From contig NZ_JALZ01000020.1 in NCBI RefSeq assembly GCF_000521785.1, forward strand, positions 1-45,411: a stretch of 45,411 nucleotides of DNA. The letters are read 5' to 3'. Of this stretch, positions 26,227 through 34,655 are shown one piece after another; positions within the stretch are counted from its first letter, which is position 1, and the number at the start of each line of letters is the position of its first letter. A program made the translations under genes and the position numbers. The DNA comes from Roseivivax halodurans JCM 10272. GTDB taxonomy: Bacteria; Pseudomonadota; Alphaproteobacteria; Rhodobacterales; Rhodobacteraceae. The notes below the pieces were generated by a model. It saw nothing but the letters and a program-made list of their open reading frames with translations. It ran no database searches and was not told the DNA's origin.

Positions 26227-26972
26227 GCCTGCGCCGTCGCGTCGCCGAATTGCAGGTGGCGGTCATGCTATTGACGCGGTTTCCCGCCGGCAGGCTCCCC
26301 GAAGCGGTGCCGTCCTTGTCCCGGGCCCAGTGGGCCTATCCGCTCGTCGGGCTCCCCGTGGGACTGGTTTGCTGGGTGATCTGCGCCGGCAGCCTTCAGG
26401 CGGGCATTCCGGAGCCCGTCGCGGCCATGCTGTTTCTCGTGACAAACGCGCTGATCACCGGCGCGCTGCACCATGACGGGCTGGCAGATTTCGCCGATGG
26501 GGTCGGCGGGGGACGTGACGCCGTGAGTTGCCTCGCGATCATGCGCGACAGCCGTATCGGCAGTTACGGCGTTATCGCTCTGATCCTCGCGCTCGGATGC
26601 CAGGCCGCAAGTCTTTCTTCCATGGGACCGGTCCTGACACTGCTGCCCGTGCTGGCGATCTCTGTCAGCAGCCGATTGGCGATGCTGGGGGTGATGCAAA
26701 TCCTCCCGCCGGCGCGCGGCGACGGACTTGGGCATTTGGCCGGAGGCGGGACCATGAAATCGCTATGCGTCGGGTGCGGAATGGCTTTTGCGCTTCTAGT
26801 CGGCGCGGGGCTATCGTCCGCCATGGCGGTGTTGGCGTCTATGGCAGCAGTCGCGGTCGTGATCCTCTTGGCGTGGCGGCGGATCGGCGGCTACACCGGT
26901 GACGTGCTCGGTGCTGCCTTGGTTGCATTCGAAACCGTAGCTTTTATAAGTTTGGCGGGATCAACGACCTGA
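26223..26972 (+). CDS. cobS: Adenosylcobinamide-GDP ribazoletransferase (cobalamin synthase)
   Basis: An integral membrane enzyme that joins AdoCbi-GDP and alpha-ribazole (phosphate) in the last step. The 249-residue product has several hydrophobic helices, TRFPAGRLPEA near the start, the metal-binding acidic motif HHDGLADFADGVGGGRD, MRDSRIGSYGVIAL and a late GGYTGDVLGA. It is CobV in P. denitrificans naming, and is not the chelatase subunit CobS. ATG 26223 overlaps the cobT stop (ATGA). It is the last gene of the cobalamin region; I see no clear terminator in the 97 bases that follow. Confidence 0.94.
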   Translation: MSLRRRVAELQVAVMLLTRFPAGRLPEAVPSLSRAQWAYPLVGLPVGLVCWVICAGSLQAGIPEPVAAMLFLVTNALITGALHHDGLADFADGVGGGRDAVSCLAIMRDSRIGSYGVIALILALGCQAASLSSMGPVLTLLPVLAISVSSRLAMLGVMQILPPARGDGLGHLAGGGTMKSLCVGCGMAFALLVGAGLSSAMAVLASMAAVAVVILLAWRRIGGYTGDVLGAALVAFETVAFISLAGSTT

Positions 26973-27069
26973 TGGCCCTTTCTAAACAAACTGTTGCGAT
27001 AGCTAGCCCTGATTAGAGTTCTGGTCCTCTGGCGAACTTTAAAGCCGCTCCGTCGAAGAGAGCGTTAGA

Positions 27070-27516
27070 TCACGTAGCTCGCTCATCCTTGGGCGATCCC
27101 ATCACGATGTAGGACGTAATGGCGTTCACGTGGGACTGCGTGCCCAACACGTCGGTGTGGAAACGCTTGTACTCGGAGAGATCGGCGCTCTCGACCCGCA
27201 GCAGGTATTCGAACGCCCCCGCGATGTTGTGGCATTCGACGACCTCGGGCGCCACGGCCATCGCGCGCTCGAAGCCCTCCTGCGCTGCCTTGGTGTGGGA
27301 GGACAGGCCGACCATGACGTAGGCCGCAAAGCCGCGCCCCATTTGCTCGGGGTCGGTCACGACGCGGTAGCCCCGGATCACACCCGCACGCTCCAGTTCC
27401 TGTACGCGCCTGAGGCAGGCAGAGGGGGAGAGGCTGACGCGCTCGGCCAGGCCGACATTGCTGATCCGGCCATCGCGCCGTAGCTCGCGCAATATTTTCT
27501 GATCTATCTCGTCCAT
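27070..27516 (-). CDS. Lrp/AsnC family regulator
   Basis: A 148-residue transcription factor. It has the N-terminal helix-turn-helix (MDEIDQKILRELRRDGRIS, then LAERVSLSPSACLRRVQELE) and the C-terminal RAM ligand domain (AYVMVGLSSHTKAAQEGFER, ECHNIAGAFEYLLRVE). Such proteins sense amino acids. It diverges from a LysE exporter gene, the usual target of Lrp-type regulators such as LysG-like or PutR-like ones, and the intergenic gap holds inverted repeats. An in-frame ATG at 27537 would add seven residues; ATG 27516 gives the family start. Confidence 0.92.
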   Translation of the reverse strand: MDEIDQKILRELRRDGRISNVGLAERVSLSPSACLRRVQELERAGVIRGYRVVTDPEQMGRGFAAYVMVGLSSHTKAAQEGFERAMAVAPEVVECHNIAGAFEYLLRVESADLSEYKRFHTDVLGTQSHVNAITSYIVMGSPKDERAT

Positions 27517-27529
27517 GGCCAGTGAATAG

Positions 27530-27605
27530 TTGCGCAAGCCAGGTGCATCATAGTGAAGAAGATCAGAAGTTGCGAGCCACCCCTGATAATGTTGCGGCCA
27601 CGCAA
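27530..27605. promoter_or_regulatory. Probable operator of the Lrp-type regulator
   Basis: The 104-base gap between the regulator and the exporter holds TTGCG at 27530, 27570 and 27592 on the plus strand, with inverted CGCAA at 27533 and 27601. Two form palindromes: TTGCGCAA (27530-27537) and TTGCG-N4-CGCAA (27592-27605). Several similar half sites across about 75 bases is what an octameric Lrp protein would need. Confidence 0.45.
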
Positions 27606-27620
27606 TCGGAGGGGATCACC

Positions 27621-28220
27621 ATGAATTTCACCGTCATGAGCGGGCTCTTGGGCTTCGCGTTCGTCGCCACCGTCACGCCCGGGCCGAACAACCTGATGCT
27701 CATGGCCTCGGGTGCGAATTTCGGCTACCGGCGCACATTGCCCCATATGCTCGGCATCGTCGGAGGCGTGGCGCTGATGGCGCTCCTCGTGGGGGCGGGA
27801 CTGATGGCTCTCTTCGAGGCGGTGCCCGCTCTGAGCTTCGTGCTGAAGGTCCTGTCCGTGGGATACCTGCTCTGGCTCGCGTTCAAGGTCGCCACCGCCG
27901 CGCCGATGGAAGATCGAGATGCCGATGGCCGTCCGCTGACCTTCCTGCAGGCGGCGATGTTCCAGTGGGTGAACCCGAAGGCTTGGGCGATGTGCCTGTC
28001 GGCCATCACGCTCTACGCGCCCGACCGCTCGCTGCTGTCGGTCGTCATCGTGGCGGGCGCCTTCGCGCTGGTCAGCTTTCCGTTGATCTCGATCTGGACA
28101 TGGATGGGAACGATGGTCCGCCAGTGGCTGTCCAACGCCACCCGGCTCAAGGTCTTCAACATCACCATGGCGGCACTGCTGGTGGGATCGCTCTACCCTG
28201 TCCTCGGGTTCGGCGGCTGA
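27621..28220 (+). CDS. LysE/RhtB family amino-acid exporter
   Basis: A 199-residue inner-membrane protein with about six hydrophobic helices. The LysE signature TVTPGPNNLMLMASGANFG is at residues 16-34, followed by PHMLGIVGGVALMALLVGAGL, and QWVNPKAWAMCLSAI in the second half. Members pump out amino acids or related compounds; the substrate cannot be read from sequence. ATG 27621 is preceded by GGAGGGG with good spacing, which decides against the earlier in-frame start at 27522. Likely controlled by the divergent Lrp-type gene. Confidence 0.92.
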   Translation: MNFTVMSGLLGFAFVATVTPGPNNLMLMASGANFGYRRTLPHMLGIVGGVALMALLVGAGLMALFEAVPALSFVLKVLSVGYLLWLAFKVATAAPMEDRDADGRPLTFLQAAMFQWVNPKAWAMCLSAITLYAPDRSLLSVVIVAGAFALVSFPLISIWTWMGTMVRQWLSNATRLKVFNITMAALLVGSLYPVLGFGG

Positions 28221-28228
28221 CCCCAGGC

Positions 28229-28247
28229 CCGGCGGTGTCGTCGCCGG
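28229..28247. terminator. Hairpin between convergent genes
   Basis: A perfect 6-bp stem CCGGCG / CGCCGG (28229-28234, 28242-28247) with a 7-base loop fills the 29-base space between the LysE stop and the DapA-like stop. No T-run follows, so it is only a weak terminator candidate. Confidence 0.35.
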
Positions 28248-28249
28248 AC

Positions 28250-29164
28250 TCAAATCGTCTGCGACCTGAACTCGACGTCCTCGATCTCCTTCAGTGCCCC
28301 GCGAACCTTCGCTGCTTCGTCGCGCGGCAAAGGCAGAACAGGGCGCGGCGGAAGAGCGTCGGTGAGACCCAGCTCGTGCGCCATGGCGTAGACCACGCGG
28401 AGGCTGCCGAACGCGCGGAAGAGATCCCAGAGGGGGGTGAGCCCCGCGTCCATCGCCCGCGCCGCCTCGGCATCGCCGCGCCGTGCCGCCTGCGTTATCT
28501 GCATGGACAGCCCCGGGAGGATGCCGCCGAGGACGCTGAACCAGGCGTCCGCGCCAGCCAGCAGCGCCTCGGTGCAGCCCCAGTCGCCGCTGTAGCCGAT
28601 GGCAAAGTCGTGTGGCACACGGCCGCGGAGGTCGTCGAGCTCGTCGGCGATGATGCGATCCGCGGGCAGGGGCATCTTCACCGCGGCGACGTGGTCCAGC
28701 CGGGACAATCGCTCGATCAGTTCGGGCGTGAAGGTGAAATGGGTGGTCGAGGGATTGTTGTAGAGGCAGAGCGGCAGGTCTCCGGCCTCTGCGACGGCTC
28801 GCACATGTGCGAAGACCTCGTCGTGGGTGAGCGGCGTGTAAGAGACAGGGGCCAGCAGCAGTCCGTCCGCCCCTGCATCCCTTGCGTCGCGCGCCAGCGC
28901 CGCGGCTGTATCGGTGCGGAGCGCGCCGACGCCGACGATCAACGGGATCGCGCCCGCCAGCCGGTCGGTCGCTGTGTCGATGGCCCGCCGCCGCTCGTCT
29001 TGGCTGAGATACATGTAGCCGCCGGTGCTGCCCAGAAGGCCCACTGAGTCGACCCGTGCCGCGACAAGGCGATCCAGCACGAGGCCGAGCGCCTCGGCAT
29101 CGACGCGACCGCTGGCATCGGTCGGCGTGATCGGAAAGGCCGAGAGGCCGTGAAAGAGTGTCAT
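28250..29164 (-). CDS. DapA-like (dihydrodipicolinate synthase family) aldolase
   Basis: A 304-residue TIM-barrel aldolase of the DHDPS/NAL family. The Schiff-base lysine is Lys163 in VAAVKMPLP and the catalytic tyrosine is Tyr135 in LYNNP; the GxxGE-like pyruvate loop is present in the variant form LLGSTGGYMYLS. True DapA has GTTGE here, so the substrate is probably another 2-oxo acid adduct and not the lysine pathway. It overlaps the MocR gene by 4 bases, so the two are one operon and the enzyme is likely under MocR control. Confidence 0.87.
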   Translation of the reverse strand: MTLFHGLSAFPITPTDASGRVDAEALGLVLDRLVAARVDSVGLLGSTGGYMYLSQDERRRAIDTATDRLAGAIPLIVGVGALRTDTAAALARDARDAGADGLLLAPVSYTPLTHDEVFAHVRAVAEAGDLPLCLYNNPSTTHFTFTPELIERLSRLDHVAAVKMPLPADRIIADELDDLRGRVPHDFAIGYSGDWGCTEALLAGADAWFSVLGGILPGLSMQITQAARRGDAEAARAMDAGLTPLWDLFRAFGSLRVVYAMAHELGLTDALPPRPVLPLPRDEAAKVRGALKEIEDVEFRSQTI

Positions 29165-30498
29165 GCCCGTGTTTCCTGCGAATGGGTCAATTCCTGGCGG
29201 AGCGTCGTCAGGGCGGCTTCGAGATCAGGCAGAGGCACACCCCCGAAGGCGATGCGGATAGCCTGCGGCGGGTCGCCGACAGCGTAGGGTGCGCCGGGGG
29301 ACACCGCGACGCCACGCTCCCGGAGTCGGGCCACCAGCGGGTCGGCGCGTTGCCCCCGGGGCAGGGGTATCCAGGCGAAGCCCGCGTTGCGATGTGCGAC
29401 AAGGGCGAGATCACTGAGCATCTCCCGACAGAGGCGCTGACGCTCGGCTCCGTCGCGCCGCCGTGTCTCCTCGCTGGCCTCCAGCGTGCCATCCTCGATC
29501 CAGGCGGTGACGAGCGCGGTGATCAGCGCGGGCGTGCTCCACGTCGTCGCCCGGATGGCGCTCGTCAGCGGGCCAAGATGCGTCTCGGGCGCGATCAGAA
29601 AGCCGACACGCAGCCCCGTTCCGAGGCTCTTGGAGACGCCGCCCACATGGATGGTCCGCTCGGGCGCAAGCGCACGCAGGCTCGGCGGTGGATCGGTCTC
29701 GAGGAAGGCGTAGGCGCTGTCCTCGATGATCAGCAGGTCGTGCCGCCAGGCGATTTCGACGATCCGCCGCCGCGTGTCCTCGTCCATGACCGCGCCCAGA
29801 GGGTTCTGCACACTCGGCATCATGTAGACGGCGCGCAGCCCGCGCGTCCGGCACGCGTGATCGAGCGCGTCCGGGTCCATCACGCCCGCGTCGCCCTCGA
29901 CCGGCACCAGCGGCGTGCCGCGCAAGGCCGCGACCGATTTGATCCCCGCATAGGTGAGCGGGTCGGTCCCGACCGCGTCGCCGGGTCCAAGCAGACCCAG
30001 CATGACCAGCGACAGACCGTGCTGCGCCCCCGAGGTGACCAGCAGGGTCTCTGGCACGACCGGTCCGAGGCGCGCGGAAGCCAAGTCTGCAAGGGCCTTG
30101 CGCTCGTGTGGCCGCCCCTCATGTGGCTGATAGCGCAGCATCGCGTCGAGATCGCCGCCCGCGGCCAGTCGCTTCAGCCCTGCGCGCAACATATCGGCGT
30201 CGGCGGCGCCACCCGGCATATTGAACATCAGATCGATCAGCCCGTCGGAGGCCGCCTGCTCCACGCCGACGCCCGCAGGGACCGCCGCGTCCCGCACGAA
30301 CATGCCGCGGCCACGCTCGCCGACGATCAGATTGCGGCGCTCGAGCTCCCGATAGGCGCGCGTCGCGGTCGCGAGCGCGACGCCGTGCCGTTCAGCAAAG
30401 GCGCGGTGCGGCGGCAGCTTCGCGCCGGGCGGCAGGCTGCCGCCGGCAATCTGTGCCGCAACATGGTCGGCGAGGGCAATGAACTGAGTGCGGGGCAT
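29161..30498 (-). CDS. MocR family regulator (GntR HTH fused to aminotransferase)
   Basis: The 445-residue product has an N-terminal GntR winged helix (ADHVAAQIAGGSLPPGAKLP, then AFAERHGVALATATRAYRELE) and a class-I aminotransferase domain with LVTSGAQHGLSLVM, MPSVQNPLGAVMDE, IIEDSAYAFLE and the PLP-lysine motif GGVSKSLGTGLRVGF. MocR proteins use PLP plus an amino compound as effector. ATG 30498 starts the DNA-binding domain; the longer open frame would read through the operator. It diverges from an MFS gene and overlaps the DapA-like gene. Confidence 0.92.
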   Translation of the reverse strand: MPRTQFIALADHVAAQIAGGSLPPGAKLPPHRAFAERHGVALATATRAYRELERRNLIVGERGRGMFVRDAAVPAGVGVEQAASDGLIDLMFNMPGGAADADMLRAGLKRLAAGGDLDAMLRYQPHEGRPHERKALADLASARLGPVVPETLLVTSGAQHGLSLVMLGLLGPGDAVGTDPLTYAGIKSVAALRGTPLVPVEGDAGVMDPDALDHACRTRGLRAVYMMPSVQNPLGAVMDEDTRRRIVEIAWRHDLLIIEDSAYAFLETDPPPSLRALAPERTIHVGGVSKSLGTGLRVGFLIAPETHLGPLTSAIRATTWSTPALITALVTAWIEDGTLEASEETRRRDGAERQRLCREMLSDLALVAHRNAGFAWIPLPRGQRADPLVARLRERGVAVSPGAPYAVGDPPQAIRIAFGGVPLPDLEAALTTLRQELTHSQETRA

Positions 30499-30516
30499 GG
30501 GGGCAACTGTAATTAG

Positions 30517-30534
30517 TACAATAAAAATATTGTA
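30517..30534. promoter_or_regulatory. AT-rich inverted repeat, probable MocR operator
   Basis: TACAATA-AAAA-TATTGTA is a perfect 7-bp inverted repeat with a 4-base spacer, standing out in GC-rich DNA. It is in the 89-base gap between the divergent MocR and MFS starts, so one bound regulator could control both. The sequence also resembles a -10 element on either strand. Confidence 0.5.
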
Positions 30535-30587
30535 TCGAATCCCTGCGGGTGTCAACGATCGGCGAACAACCAGCCGAAAGCTCGCCC

Positions 30588-31748
30588 ATGTCCCGCTCCG
30601 CCGCTGCGCTCTGCCTTGCCTTATCACTCTTCCTCGTCACCTACGCGGTCAACCTTCAGGCTCCGCTTTACGACGCCTACGCCGCGGCCAGCGGGCGCGG
30701 ACCTGCGGCCGTCACGATCGCCTTCGCGGCCTATGTGGCGGGGCTGATGCCGACCGTGCTTTTTCTTGGCGGGCTGTCGGACCGGATCGGACGGCGCATT
30801 CCCGTGGTGACGGCGCTCCTTCTCGGCGCGGCGGCGACAGCCCTGCTTGTCGTCTCGCCGTCCTGGACGACGCTCGTTCTCGCCCGCACGCTCCTCGGGA
30901 TCGGCACCGGCCTCGCCACCACGGCAGGAACGGCGTTCATGATCGAACTGATGGGCACCGAGCGGAGCCGCAGCGCGGCGCTCGCGGTCACATCGGCAAC
31001 CTCGCTCGGCTTCGGCGGCGGCGCGCTCGCCACCGGGATCAGCCTGTCGCTGGCCGGTCCGTCGTTCTTTCCCGCCAGCTTCGCGGTTCTCTTCGTCTTG
31101 GCGCCGCTCCTGGCGCTTGGCATCATCTGCGCGCCGAAAGTCGCGCAGCCGCAAAGCGGGGCGCTCCTGCGTCTTCCCGTGTTTCCGAAAGGCACGTGGA
31201 TCTTCGGCGCGACCCTCGCGCTTGCCTGGTCGGCCACAGGCATGATCATCGCCGTCGTCCCGCTCGAACTCGCAATGCAGGGCCTGTCGGGATGGACCGG
31301 TGCGGTGATCTTCCTCGCGATCTTCATCGGCTTTCTCTGTCAGCCCATCGCCAAATGCCTGAGCGACGAGACATCGCTGGCGCTGGGGCTTGCCCTGATC
31401 CCGTCGGGTTTCGGTCTCATCCTCTTCGGGAACTGGATGCAGGCGATCGCGCCCGTTCTGGCCGGAACGGCTCTTTCGAGCGCCGCCAGCTACGGCTTCG
31501 TCTACCTCGCCGCGCTGTCGCAGGTCTCGGACCGATCAGGCCGGGACAGGTCTCGCGCCACCGCGGGGCTGTTCGTCTACGCCTATGCAGGGTTCTCCCT
31601 GCCGGTCATCGGGAGCGGCGTGCTTGCCGAAACCATGGGGCTGATCCCCGCGATGGGCGTTTTCCTCGCTCTGCTCATCCTCGGCGCGATTGCGTTGGCC
31701 TCGTGCCTGTCTGCGGGATCAAACGCACCCGTGGAGCAGGCGACATGA
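30588..31748 (+). CDS. MFS transporter
   Basis: A 386-residue major facilitator protein with about twelve hydrophobic segments. The MFS loop 2-3 signature is GGLSDRIGRRIPVV (after helix 2) and helix 4 carries RTLLGIGTGLATTAGTAFM. The place next to a MocR regulator and a DapA-like aldolase suggests transport of the compound that they sense or break down; the direction is unknown. GTG 30549 would add 13 residues, but ATG 30588 is closer to the first helix. No good ribosome site favours either. Confidence 0.88.
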   Translation: MSRSAAALCLALSLFLVTYAVNLQAPLYDAYAAASGRGPAAVTIAFAAYVAGLMPTVLFLGGLSDRIGRRIPVVTALLLGAAATALLVVSPSWTTLVLARTLLGIGTGLATTAGTAFMIELMGTERSRSAALAVTSATSLGFGGGALATGISLSLAGPSFFPASFAVLFVLAPLLALGIICAPKVAQPQSGALLRLPVFPKGTWIFGATLALAWSATGMIIAVVPLELAMQGLSGWTGAVIFLAIFIGFLCQPIAKCLSDETSLALGLALIPSGFGLILFGNWMQAIAPVLAGTALSSAASYGFVYLAALSQVSDRSGRDRSRATAGLFVYAYAGFSLPVIGSGVLAETMGLIPAMGVFLALLILGAIALASCLSAGSNAPVEQAT

Positions 31749-32020
31749 GTTCATCGCTTACTCCGCCTCGTGACAGGCCGATGCAGTTAAATTCTCTATA
31801 ATATTCCGAAAATCCGAAAATCGACAACGCTCCGAGATCGCATGTTTAAAGCTGCCGCTCATCTTTTCCCTGATTTCGGTCCATTCTCGCTCTCCTGCTC
31901 TGCAGGCTCGCCAGAGCGCTCTCTCTGTTCATGCTGCCCCGAATAAAGGGGATGATCGTCGGCTACCAATGGGCCAAAGAGATGCACGGCTTCGGCAGGC
32001 CACGCGGATAGCACGTGGAA
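31749..32020. other. No gene seen
   Basis: After the MFS stop there is about 270 bases with no credible coding frame. A small AT-rich patch (TCTATAATATTCC, 31793-31805) could be a -10 element but no gene follows it. The stretch ends at the left end of an IS5-family remnant. Confidence 0.4.
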
Positions 32021-32440
32021 GGCGTTGTTGCACATCGCCGACGACACAGTATTAACTGTTCGAATCCAATCGGTTAACCGGTCCGTATTTGAAGGACGTC
32101 TCTTATGTCCGGCGGTGATTTCCGATGCGGTCATCCCACACTGCTTGTCGATCAAGGCATGGTCTAGCTGCCGCTTCGCCAGACGTCTGGGATGGTGGCT
32201 AGCCTGCTGGAAATTGCAGGGCTGGACTGGCCCCTCCGGACTTCTTCGCGCCGTGTCGCAGCCAGGAGACGCAGGCCGACCAAGTCCCTTATCGCTGCGT
32301 CAAGGAACCGCTGAAGCTGCCCGTGGACAGCACCGGGGTCAAGCTCCACGGCGAGGGCGAATGGCAGGGGCGCAAGCATGGGGGCACGACGGCGACAATA
32401 GCGTAAAATGCATCTGGCCATGGGCGAGATCATGGGTTGG
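32021..32440 (+). pseudogene. IS5-family transposase remnant
   Basis: GGCGTTGTTGC at 32021-32031 equals the inner part of the terminal repeat of the IS copy at 33428-34542. Behind it are scraps of the same transposase in several plus-strand frames: ISDAVIPHCLSIKA, LRQTSGMVASLLEIAGLDWP, LPVDSTGVKLHGEGEWQGRKHG and RKMHLAM. Frames change repeatedly, a TAG replaces a conserved Trp near 32401, about 55 N-terminal codons are missing and the C-terminal third is absent, so it is dead. Confidence 0.75.
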
Positions 32441-32443
32441 AGA

Positions 32444-32686
32444 TCAGACCCAGCGCGGCTTTCTCGCGATGGCAGATGATAGCTCTTCACGGAAGTACTG
32501 CCTGAACTTTCGCTCGCCATCTGCCAGCGAAGCATTCCGCACCAGATCCGCATGGCCTTCAGTCGACAGCCAAAGACGGAAATCGGAGTACTCCAACATC
32601 TCAAGTGATGCCGGATGGGAGGGGTAGTCCCTCAGCCACTCGTCTAGGAGGCGTCGGAACTCCGTTCTTGGTTCGGGTGTCGGCAT
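32444..32686 (-). CDS. Small hypothetical protein beside an IS remnant
   Basis: An 80-residue frame starting MPTPEPRTEFRRLLDEWLRDYP and continuing with regular amphipathic helices (SLEMLEYSDFRLWLS, DGERKFRQYFREELSS), rich in Glu and Arg, unlike a chance frame in GC-rich DNA. I do not recognise the family. Its last residues (KPRWV) run to the very edge of the IS remnant at about 32440, so the true C-terminus may have been replaced. An earlier in-frame start at 32785 exists. No clear ribosome site is visible. Confidence 0.4.
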   Translation of the reverse strand: MPTPEPRTEFRRLLDEWLRDYPSHPASLEMLEYSDFRLWLSTEGHADLVRNASLADGERKFRQYFREELSSAIARKPRWV

Positions 32687-32904
32687 GGGTCGTCGTGCGG
32701 TTGTGAGCTCGCACGACCGCAACGAGCCGCGAGCCGTGGCCGTTCCTGCCTGAGGGATCGAGATTGTGAGGTTAGGCATCCACAAGACGCGAGGCCGTTA
32801 ACGCCATCGATGACCCTTTTATGAAGTAGGACGCAAGTCAGTAGCAAGCCGCCCACACGAGTGCTACCATTCCTGCAAAGGCGTCTTTTCTTTAGGCCGA
32901 CGAC

Positions 32905-33225
32905 ATGGGTGACCACTCAGACTTCACGCGTACAGGCATCCATGAACTTCGTAAGATGGCTCGGCGTTATGAGGCCTCAGGAGAGTCCGTGATGATGGTT
33001 GCTTGCCTCGACATTCTTCGTCGACTGGGCGAGCCAGCATCAAATCGGGAGGTAGTAGAGGAAACAAGGGAAGCCATGCGCAGAGAGGCAGGTCCGGACG
33101 ACCTGATCCTCGAAGACCCGCAATGGGGCTCGAAACAGCTCTTGATCCTCTACCGCTTACCTCGTCCTGAACCGCCCGGAAGTGTTCCTGAACTTCCGGC
33201 CAAGAACAGGAACGGGCCGGAATAA
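32905..33225 (+). CDS. Small hypothetical protein
   Basis: A 106-residue frame with a balanced composition: TGIHELRKMARRYEASGE, VMMVACLDILRRLGEPASNRE, EETREAMRREAGPDD and a final LLILYRLPRPEPP, followed by a polar tail. The helical first part and the single beta-like LLILYRL suggest a small folded protein. No family recognised, no clear ribosome site. It diverges from the 32444-32686 frame and both lie between two inverted IS5-family remnants. Confidence 0.42.
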   Translation: MGDHSDFTRTGIHELRKMARRYEASGESVMMVACLDILRRLGEPASNREVVEETREAMRREAGPDDLILEDPQWGSKQLLILYRLPRPEPPGSVPELPAKNRNGPE

Positions 33226-33427
33226 TCAGCGAAGTTAAACTTTTCATGGAATGGCGCGCACCCCCTTTTGCCAGTAGCTCTTCCAATGGCGATTAACTTG
33301 TGACCCGAGGGCCCTCGACACTGTAACAAGCGCCAGCGTGCCGCGGTCGATGCGACGATTGTCTTCGAGAGACGGGGCATGGTTGGCGTCTTCCCCCAGC
33401 TACTGTGGAAAGACGCGTTGGTGCTGA

Positions 33428-34542
33428 CGGGGCCTTGTTGCGGAACACTTATCTCAGGCACACCCGTCCCTTTCCCGTTTGATGTCAGGAGACGCGCACG
33501 ATCTCGGCAGTGCCGAGCGCGGAAAAGCGGTTCATGAGGGCGACGCGTATTTGAGTTTCAGCGGTTTGGCGGTCTGGGTCTCTTGCAGCGATTCGTTCGC
33601 CGAAGACTTTGAAACACCGCATCCTCGCCTCGACGCGAGTTCGGATATGGTGGCCGGTCCACCGCTTCCAGAACGCCTTGCCGTAGTGACGCGTGGCGCA
33701 GGGTCGCGTTCCTGACGCGGGCCGCCGGGCCGTCGTCCTTCCAAGGTCTGCCGTTCTTGCGGTTTGGGAGTGAGGAGGATCAGCGATCCGTCCGGGGGAC
33801 GGATCGCCCGACGAACGGAACGGCATCGCGTTCGAGGATGGCCGTGTGGCAGCGGCGCGTGTCGTAGGCACCGTCGGCTGTCACCGTGCCAATGGGTTCC
33901 GCCAGAGGTACCTGATCGACCAGTTCGGGCAGCACAGGGCTGTCTCCGTCCCGACTTGAAGTGAACTCGACCGCCCGGATGTCGGACGTGGCAGGGTCCA
34001 TGGCGAGATGAACCTTTCGCCACTGACGGCGGCCCTGCACGCCGTGCTTGCGCGCCTGCCATTCACCGTCGCCGAGAAACTTGATGCCGGTGCTGTCCAC
34101 GAGCAGGTTCAGCGGGCCATCGGCGCGGGGATATGGGATCTGCACCGCGAGAGGTTTTCTGCCGCCGGCAGAGCGTGGAAGCGTCCGGTATAGGTCTGTC
34201 GAGCCCTGCCTGCTGCAAGAGGCCGGCGACCATCCCGGCGGTTTGTCGAAGGGGGAGCCTGAACAGAACCTTGATCGACATGCAGAGCTGGATCGCATTC
34301 TGCTGATCCTCCTCATTCGGAAAAATCAGTGGCCTGCTGGCGCGCCCGTCGTGCGGCGCGAGCCATGTCATGCTCTTGTCGAACCAGATCAGCAACTCAC
34401 CGCGCATGCGGAGCGCGGCATTGTAGGCGGACCAATTCGTGGTGCGGTAGCGGGTTGGCGTCGGCTTCGGCATGACGCCCTACTAACTTGCCGGATTCCG
34501 GCTGTGAATCCTCACCGGCTCAGGTTCCGCAACAACGCCCCG
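33428..34542 (-). mobile_element. IS5-family insertion sequence, both ends present
   Basis: The ends are 19-bp terminal inverted repeats: CGGGGCCTTGTTGCGGAAC at 33428-33446 and the complement of CGGGGCGTTGTTGCGGAAC at 34524-34542, with one mismatch. The 1115-base length and the single transposase gene reading from the right end suit the IS5 family. I see no clear target-site duplication outside the ends. The transposase is frameshifted, so the element cannot move by itself. Confidence 0.8.
33485..34473 (-). pseudogene. IS5-family DDE transposase, frameshifted
   Basis: Read from 34473 the first frame gives YRTTNWSAYNAAL, PLRQTAGMVAGLLQQAGLD and STLCRRQKT. Near 34150-34155 an extra base moves the frame, and the homology goes on as PLNLLVDSTGIKFLGDGEW (first catalytic Asp), RRQWRKVHLAMDPATSDIRAVEF and VTADGAYDTRRCH (second Asp). 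Near 33790-33830 and again near 33690-33710 it shifts again, ending ATRHYGKAFWKRWTGHH, RTRVEARMRCFKVFGERI (Glu) and IRVALMNRFSALG. All parts of the protein are there but in three frames, so it is a decayed gene. Confidence 0.82.
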
Positions 34543-34655
34543 GTATGGCTTACACATGTCTCGTTGTTGAAATCAACGCATCGCTGCTATCACCTCCGGT
34601 CCCTTGAACACCCACCTCGCTTTAGCGAACGGTGGGTCCTGAAGGGATGGTTCGT

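Noticed and set aside
32164-32604. 146-residue minus-strand frame
   Set aside because: It is antisense to the IS5-family transposase remnant, whose motifs are readable on the plus strand.
33422-34550. Target-site duplication flanking the IS5-family element
   Set aside because: The bases outside the 19-bp repeats do not match; none can be claimed.
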